From positions 372,001 through 436,000 of the forward strand of contig NC_003552.1 of NCBI RefSeq assembly GCF_000007345.1: a DNA stretch of 64,000 nucleotides, read 5' to 3'. Under the pieces are notes generated by a model that was not told where the DNA came from, did not search any database, and saw nothing but the letters and a program-made list of their open reading frames with translations. The first letter of the stretch is position 1. The number at the start of each line of letters is the position of its first letter. This document shows positions 61,869 to 64,000 of the stretch, one piece after another. The DNA is from Methanosarcina acetivorans C2A (GTDB lineage: Archaea; Halobacteriota; Methanosarcinia; Methanosarcinales; Methanosarcinaceae). The position numbers and the translations under genes are program-made.

Positions 61869-62928
61869 CCAGCATCACCAATTCATACTCCTGACTACCC
61901 AGACCAAGCCCATCGGCATAATCAAGGATATGCGTACCATTTCTTGATTCCATGCGCTCGATAAGATCCTGTCCATTAGGAGCTGCATAAATCTGGTCAA
62001 CACTTGCTTGATCTAATGCAACAGGGTCTAAAGATGCCATAATTCCAATATCAGCCATTGTAGGCTCAGCAGGACTTGAGTCACAATCACAGTCTACAGA
62101 TAATCTATTTAAAACATTTATGTAAACTACATTGTCTCCTACTTCATTCATAAAGGCTCCATTAGCCTCTGCCATAGATTCTAAGAACTCATCTTGAGGA
62201 GTTTCTGAGATTTCAGCCCACATTTGCTCGACAACATTAGTTCTTCCAGCTGTATGGACATAGGATTTTCCATTAGGAGAGGCGATTCCAATAGCAACAT
62301 TCTTTAATGCACCACCAAAACCACCCATTGCATGACCTTTGAAATGAGAAAGAATAAGCCATGAATCATAATTTTCAAAATGAGAACCTACAATAAACTC
62401 ATCAAGATGTTGTCCAACTGGAACTGAAAGAGAAATCTCACCTTCTTCATCCATAATATCTGTTGGAGCGATTGCAGTAAACCCATGATCAATCATAACT
62501 TGTTTATGCATTGCTGTTTCAGCACGGCGGCCACCGTAAGCCGTATTACATTCAACAATTGTTCCATTCACCGACTGTACCAGATCTTTAATCAGATCAG
62601 GCGAAAGATAGTTGTGACCTCCAGGCTCGCCCGTACTGATTTTTACCGCTACATTTCCGGTAACATTACGGCCCAGTGCTTCGTAAACAGCCATTAGCCC
62701 TTCCGGACTGATATCAGTAGTCATATAGACTTGTGGTGCCCCATCCGCTACGCTTTCCGGAGCAGCCATCGCTTGAGACTCCTCACCAGAAACGCTATCT
62801 ACTATCGATGGTTCAGAAACATTCTCTGAGATGTTACTTTTGGTGTTATTGCTTTCATTCGTGACGCATCCTGCAATCAGGAAAAACATCAGGAGGGAAG
62901 CTAACAGAATAGCAAAATGTCTTTTCAT
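61861..62928 (-). CDS. DUF362-domain lipoprotein
   Basis: 355 residues. The signal peptide ends in the lipobox LIAGC (Cys21), followed by a Ser/Asn-rich linker and a DUF362 domain (VAVKISTGEPGGHNYLSPDLIKDLVQ, TAYGGRR, SHFKGHAMGGFGGALKNVAIG). DUF362 proteins are often associated with iron-sulfur clusters; here CDCDSS gives only a few Cys. The extracellular location is unusual for the family. ATG has GAGGAG upstream. First gene of the operon with the permease. Confidence 0.83.
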   Translation of the reverse strand: MKRHFAILLASLLMFFLIAGCVTNESNNTKSNISENVSEPSIVDSVSGEESQAMAAPESVADGAPQVYMTTDISPEGLMAVYEALGRNVTGNVAVKISTGEPGGHNYLSPDLIKDLVQSVNGTIVECNTAYGGRRAETAMHKQVMIDHGFTAIAPTDIMDEEGEISLSVPVGQHLDEFIVGSHFENYDSWLILSHFKGHAMGGFGGALKNVAIGIASPNGKSYVHTAGRTNVVEQMWAEISETPQDEFLESMAEANGAFMNEVGDNVVYINVLNRLSVDCDCDSSPAEPTMADIGIMASLDPVALDQASVDQIYAAPNGQDLIERMESRNGTHILDYADGLGLGSQEYELVMLDA

Positions 62929-63029
62929 ATTTCCTCCTCACATTTGAATCATGCTCTTTGAAGTTATTATAAATGTAAAGCATTCAAGTAATGCCCAAGC
63001 GGATGCCTTTTATTTCCTGTTTATTTGGT

Positions 63030-63100
63030 ATGAAAGTCCATGCGTACTTTCATCTTTTTGTGCCCGTTATTCGAAGAATTTCATGTGCGTTTTTATATAG
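63030..63100. repeat. Dispersed hairpin repeat, copy 4
   Basis: ATGAAAGTccatgcgtACTTTCAT is a perfect 8-bp inverted repeat with an 8-nt loop, followed by TTTTTGTGCCCGTTATTCGA and TTTCATGTGCGTTTTTATA. It lies between the DUF362 and TetR genes. Confidence 0.75.
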
Positions 63101-63158
63101 TGTATTTCTTAATCTGGTATGCGACTGACTGATCACTCATAAAAAGAGTGAAAAAAAA

Positions 63159-63737
63159 TTAATTCTTAGCCAGCCCTCTCCAGATAATCTGGAATCCATC
63201 TTCTATAATCTTGTTTTCATCAAGAGATGGATCTGAATCAAGGATAAAATTCACTACCGCCCTGCTACCCTGATAAAACATTGCAATGACCAGCTCCGCA
63301 GAAAAGTCTCTGATCTCTTCCGTTTTTATTCCTTCATCCACAAGCTTATGGAGGAAGACATACTCTTTCATCACTTCATCCCGCGTAAACTTTGTGATAT
63401 AGGGGGATGAGCAGAACTGACCGACAAAAAGGAATTCTTCCGGATTATCTACTCCCCATTTGACTAAATTTGACCATATTTTTCTTAATTTATCCTGAAA
63501 GGTACCCTCAGCTTCGATATCCTTCCCCATAGCCTGGCTTAACTCTCCTTTAACCTCAAAATATAGGCTGTTTATAAGGTCTTCCTTTGTGGGAAAGTAA
63601 TTAAAAAGGGTGCCTGTGGCTACACCTGCGTCTTTTGAGATTTGTGCGGTTGAGGTGCCATGAAAACCTCTTTCGGTGAAGAGCTTCAGGGCAGCATCCA
63701 TAATTGCTGTATTTTTGTCTTTGATCTGTTCTTTCAT
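63159..63737 (-). CDS. TetR-family regulator (second type, intact)
   Basis: 192 residues. The helix-turn-helix is ALKLFTERGFHGTSTAQISKDAGVATGTLFNYFPTKEDLINSLY, and the rest is a helical ligand domain ending WRGLAKN. It is the intact paralogue of the frameshifted copy at 49754-50331. The operator TGACTGATTAGTCA lies 17 bp before the start, suggesting autoregulation. It sits 230 bp upstream of the DUF362-permease operon and may control it. Confidence 0.9.
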   Translation of the reverse strand: MKEQIKDKNTAIMDAALKLFTERGFHGTSTAQISKDAGVATGTLFNYFPTKEDLINSLYFEVKGELSQAMGKDIEAEGTFQDKLRKIWSNLVKWGVDNPEEFLFVGQFCSSPYITKFTRDEVMKEYVFLHKLVDEGIKTEEIRDFSAELVIAMFYQGSRAVVNFILDSDPSLDENKIIEDGFQIIWRGLAKN

Positions 63738-63753
63738 GTATTCTCTCTACAAT

Positions 63754-63767
63754 TGACTGATTAGTCA
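63754..63767 (-). promoter_or_regulatory. TetR-type operator, TGACTGATTAGTCA
   Basis: The reverse complement is TGACTAATCAGTCA, identical to the site before the paralogous gene at 50356-50369. Confidence 0.65.
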
Positions 63768-63958
63768 GTTATGATCTAATATTATGTTATTATAAATACT
63801 TAATGGTGCTTTTACTTAACTCTTGCTAAGTGTTGTAGTACACAGGAGATTTTTGGCAACTATAAGATAATGGGCACTTTATGATAATACCCTTCACGAT
63901 AAAAATCTTCCAGAATAAGAAAGGCTTCTGGGAAAATGACCCTTACTCCTAAAAAAGG

Positions 63959-63993
63959 TAAAACCGGGCTTCAATTCCTGAAGCAGGTTTTTG
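63959..63993. terminator. Hairpin at the window end
   Basis: AAAACC..GCTTCA pairs with TGAAGC.GGTTTT, flanked by T on the right and A on the left, so it could terminate in either direction. The gene it serves is not in view. Positions 63,790-63,950 show no gene. Confidence 0.4.
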
Positions 63994-64000
63994 TCTTATC

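Overview
The window looks like a Methanosarcina chromosome segment. It carries a beta-RFAP synthase gene (tetrahydromethanopterin pathway), adjacent Nop5/fibrillarin genes of the archaeal C/D-box RNP, an XPD-like helicase, PKD/PGF-type surface proteins, TATA-type promoters, and very large exported CobN-like proteins. No rRNA, tRNA or CRISPR locus was found.

Layout. Positions 1-7,050 are a loose mix: a gene end, a FemAB-like acyltransferase, a methyltransferase, a PGF-CTERM surface protein, purN, a HAD hydrolase broken by one in-frame TGA, and a GNAT gene split by a 243-bp MITE. Positions 7,094-11,682 (minus strand) are a compact molybdate/tungstate import operon (modABC-modD-DUF364) with a ModE-like operator at its promoter. 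Positions 11,857-17,119 are a redox island: NQO1-like, two iron-sulfur flavoproteins, flavoredoxin, ABM monooxygenase, nitroreductase, a frameshifted double-cluster ferredoxin protein and a divergent HxlR regulator. A MATE exporter, the helicase, a PKD/beta-helix surface protein that appears to lack a canonical start codon, the GerW/DUF2953 pair, and the mptG-nop5-flpA operon follow.

Positions 29,436-44,304 hold the most interesting system. An ArsR-type regulator with a C-terminal domain resembling DUF4430 (transcobalamin-like) faces an operon of a DUF2162 membrane protein, an ExbB/TolQ-type channel and an ExbD-like DUF2149 protein. These are followed by two giant CobN/BchH-family proteins that carry signal peptides and C-terminal membrane anchors, so they should sit outside the cell. 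No ATPase partner (CobS/CobT type) is present. I infer an ion-gradient-energised surface system acting on a corrinoid or another metallo-tetrapyrrole. Small ORFs and duplicated terminators between the two giants suggest an expanding and decaying tandem family.

Positions 44,300-64,000 are an accessory, IS-rich zone. It holds truncated transposases of several families (IS481-type, IS1-type, IS630-type, one unassigned), truncated or degraded RND exporters, and broken regulators (TetR, FilR1-type, TrmB-type). A duplicated module of MBL-fold hydrolase plus flavodoxin is also there, with an alpha/beta hydrolase, a permease and a DUF362 lipoprotein. One 18-bp palindrome (TTGAATGAATTCAGTCAA and variants) lies before four genes or gene remnants, which suggests a small local TetR regulon. 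Four different MITE-like elements can be delimited. Two of them interrupt genes whose reading frames are restored exactly when the element and one target duplication are removed, and a third has its uninterrupted site elsewhere in the window.
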